Shown here one piece after another: positions 63,028 to 64,000 of a stretch of 64,000 nt of DNA. Made by a program: the position numbers and the translations under genes. Source of the stretch: Sphingomicrobium clamense (lineage in GTDB: Bacteria > Pseudomonadota > Alphaproteobacteria > Sphingomonadales > Sphingomonadaceae). Location: the NCBI RefSeq assembly GCF_019264355.1, contig NZ_JAHVAH010000001.1, positions 2,092,001 through 2,156,000 of the forward strand, read 5' to 3'. The notes under the pieces were generated by a model. It saw only the letters and a list, made by a program, of their open reading frames with translations. It did not search any database and was not told where the DNA came from. Each line of letters opens with the position of its first letter. Position 1 is the first letter of the stretch.

Positions 63028-63780
63028 ATGGCCGGTCATAGTAAATTCGCCAACATCAAACACCGCAAAGGCGCGCAGGACAAGAAGCGCTCGGCGCTCT
63101 TCTCCAAGCTCAGCCGCGAGATCACCGTCGCGGCCAAGATGGGCCTGCCCGATCCGGACATGAACCCGCGCCTGCGCCTGGCGGTCAACACCGCGCTAAA
63201 GCAGTCGATGCCCAAGGACAATATCAAGAAGGCGATCGACAAGGCCTCGGCCTCCGAAGGCGAAGATTACGAAGAAATCCGCTACGAGGGCTATGGCCCC
63301 AACGGCGTTGCGCTAATCATCGAAACGCTCAGCGACAACCGCAACCGCACCGCGACCAGCGTGCGCACCATCCTCTCGAAGAATGGCGGCAACTTGGGCT
63401 CGTCGGGCGCGGTCGCGCACAGTTTCGACCGCCTCGGGCTGATCGAATATAAGGCAGAGGGGCTCGACGAGGAAAAGGTCCTCGAAGCTGCGATGGAAGC
63501 GGGCGCGGACGACATACAGTCGGATGCCGACACGCACACCATCTGGACCGAGGCCGACCAGCTCCACGAAGTCGCCACCGCGCTCGAAAAGTCGCTCGGC
63601 GAACCCGACACGGCCAAACTCGCCTGGCGCCCCCAGATTGAGCAGGAAGTCGAAGGCAAGGACGCCGACACGCTCGTCAAGCTGATCGATGCGCTTGAAG
63701 ATGATGACGACGTTCAGACCGTGTGGGGCAACTACACCTTCTCCGACGCCGAATTGGAGCGGCTCGGCCAGGCCGAGTAG
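63028..63780 (+). CDS. YebC/PmpR-family translational or transcriptional regulator
   Basis: 250-aa protein of the YebC/TACO1 family. It begins [21 protein letters not shown], the strictly conserved opening. KEITVAAK-type and [13 protein letters not shown] segments follow, [22 protein letters not shown] marks the middle and the C-terminus is acidic. Some members regulate transcription; others relieve ribosome stalling at proline stretches. It ends two bases before ruvC, its usual neighbour, and shares the ruvC transcript. Confidence 0.94.
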   Translation: MAGHSKFANIKHRKGAQDKKRSALFSKLSREITVAAKMGLPDPDMNPRLRLAVNTALKQSMPKDNIKKAIDKASASEGEDYEEIRYEGYGPNGVALIIETLSDNRNRTATSVRTILSKNGGNLGSSGAVAHSFDRLGLIEYKAEGLDEEKVLEAAMEAGADDIQSDADTHTIWTEADQLHEVATALEKSLGEPDTAKLAWRPQIEQEVEGKDADTLVKLIDALEDDDDVQTVWGNYTFSDAELERLGQAE

Positions 63781-63782
63781 CC

Positions 63783-64000
63783 ATGCGCATTCTCGGCCTC
63801 GATCCCGGGCTCGGCACGACCGGCTGGGGCCTGATCGAGGCCGAAGGCAACCGCCTGAAGCATCTCGCCAACGGACAGCTCAAGACTGATGCGAAGGAAG
63901 CGCTCCCCAGGCGCCTTTCGCACCTCGCCTCCATGATCGATGCACTGGTCGCCGATCACGAGCCCGCCGCGGCCGCCGCCGAAGAAATTTTCGTCAACAA
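63783..64000 (+). CDS. ruvC: Holliday junction endonuclease RuvC (5' part)
   Basis: The first 72 codons of RuvC, running off the window. The opening MRILGLDPGLGTTGWGLIE carries the first catalytic aspartate (Asp7), and AAAAEEIFVN carries the next acidic catalytic position. RuvC resolves Holliday junctions with RuvAB. The start follows yebC by two bases. Confidence 0.93.
   Translation, partial: MRILGLDPGLGTTGWGLIEAEGNRLKHLANGQLKTDAKEALPRRLSHLASMIDALVADHEPAAAAAEEIFVN

Overview
The window is 64 kb of a high-GC alphaproteobacterial chromosome, most likely a member of the Sphingomonadales (sphingomonad or erythrobacter type). Pointers are the class II FBPase - PH-domain pair - RecJ block, a GapR-type (DUF2312) protein, the YebC-RuvC junction, sphingomonad-like regulators and strong C/G preference at third codon positions. 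No rRNA, no CRISPR array and no classical insertion sequence was seen. One tRNA gene (Glu, anticodon TTC) is present.

Layout. (1) 1-5.8 kb is core chromosome: a DUF2721 membrane protein, a small membrane protein, glpX, two bacterial PH-domain membrane proteins and recJ, then tRNA-Glu. (2) 5.91-28.63 kb is an integrated genomic island of about 22.7 kb, entered at the 3' end of tRNA-Glu and bounded by an 11-bp direct repeat. A three-gene module (DUF3489, DUF2924, large serine recombinase) sits at its left end. Its cargo is largely anti-phage or DNA-modification: an XRE/ImmA-type peptidase with a PIN-like DUF4411 partner, an AspBHI/Mrr-like modification-dependent nuclease, a SIR2-like protein, a predicted HNH restriction enzyme, a block of GHKL ATPase - Z1 helicase-like - PD-(D/E)XK - AIPR genes facing a cytosine methyltransferase and a Vsr nuclease, and an orphan ParB-methyltransferase with a frameshifted DUF5681 gene. 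Its right end holds three poorly known genes. The apparent original tRNA terminator is now stranded 22.7 kb from the tRNA. (3) 28.7-34.5 kb, mainly minus strand: cupin, universal stress protein, and a glutathione-dependent formaldehyde oxidation set (AdhC, VOC protein, S-formylglutathione hydrolase), then a CPBP protease and a PutP-type symporter. (4) 34.6-40.8 kb, plus strand: a PhoX-like protein and a translationally coupled CoA-thioester operon (SDR, enoyl-CoA hydratase, acyl-CoA dehydrogenase, RidA, 2-aminobenzoate-CoA ligase) typical of aerobic anthranilate degradation but without its signature monooxygenase; a Crp/Fnr regulator converges on it. (5) 41.8-43.7 kb: a YadA-like trimeric autotransporter whose signal-peptide region appears frameshifted at a short TC repeat. 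(6) 43.7-57.8 kb: the full propionyl-CoA to succinyl-CoA route (PccA, PccB, epimerase, mutase), interrupted by a polytopic membrane protein, a serine hydrolase, an AraC regulator and a plus-strand hydrolase-P450 pair. (7) 57.8-64 kb: lipoprotein, XRE/DUF2975 pair, pyruvate kinase, GapR-like protein, DUF2855, YbjQ, YebC and the start of RuvC, which runs off the end.

The most notable region is the defence island. The Dcm-Vsr / GHKL-Z1-PD(D/E)XK-AIPR block has been recognised by comparative genomics as a restriction-modification-like assembly, but its mechanism is poorly understood. Here it sits next to a predicted methylcytosine-dependent nuclease, which raises a self-compatibility question. 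All functional statements come from reading motifs and gene order; no database search was possible.
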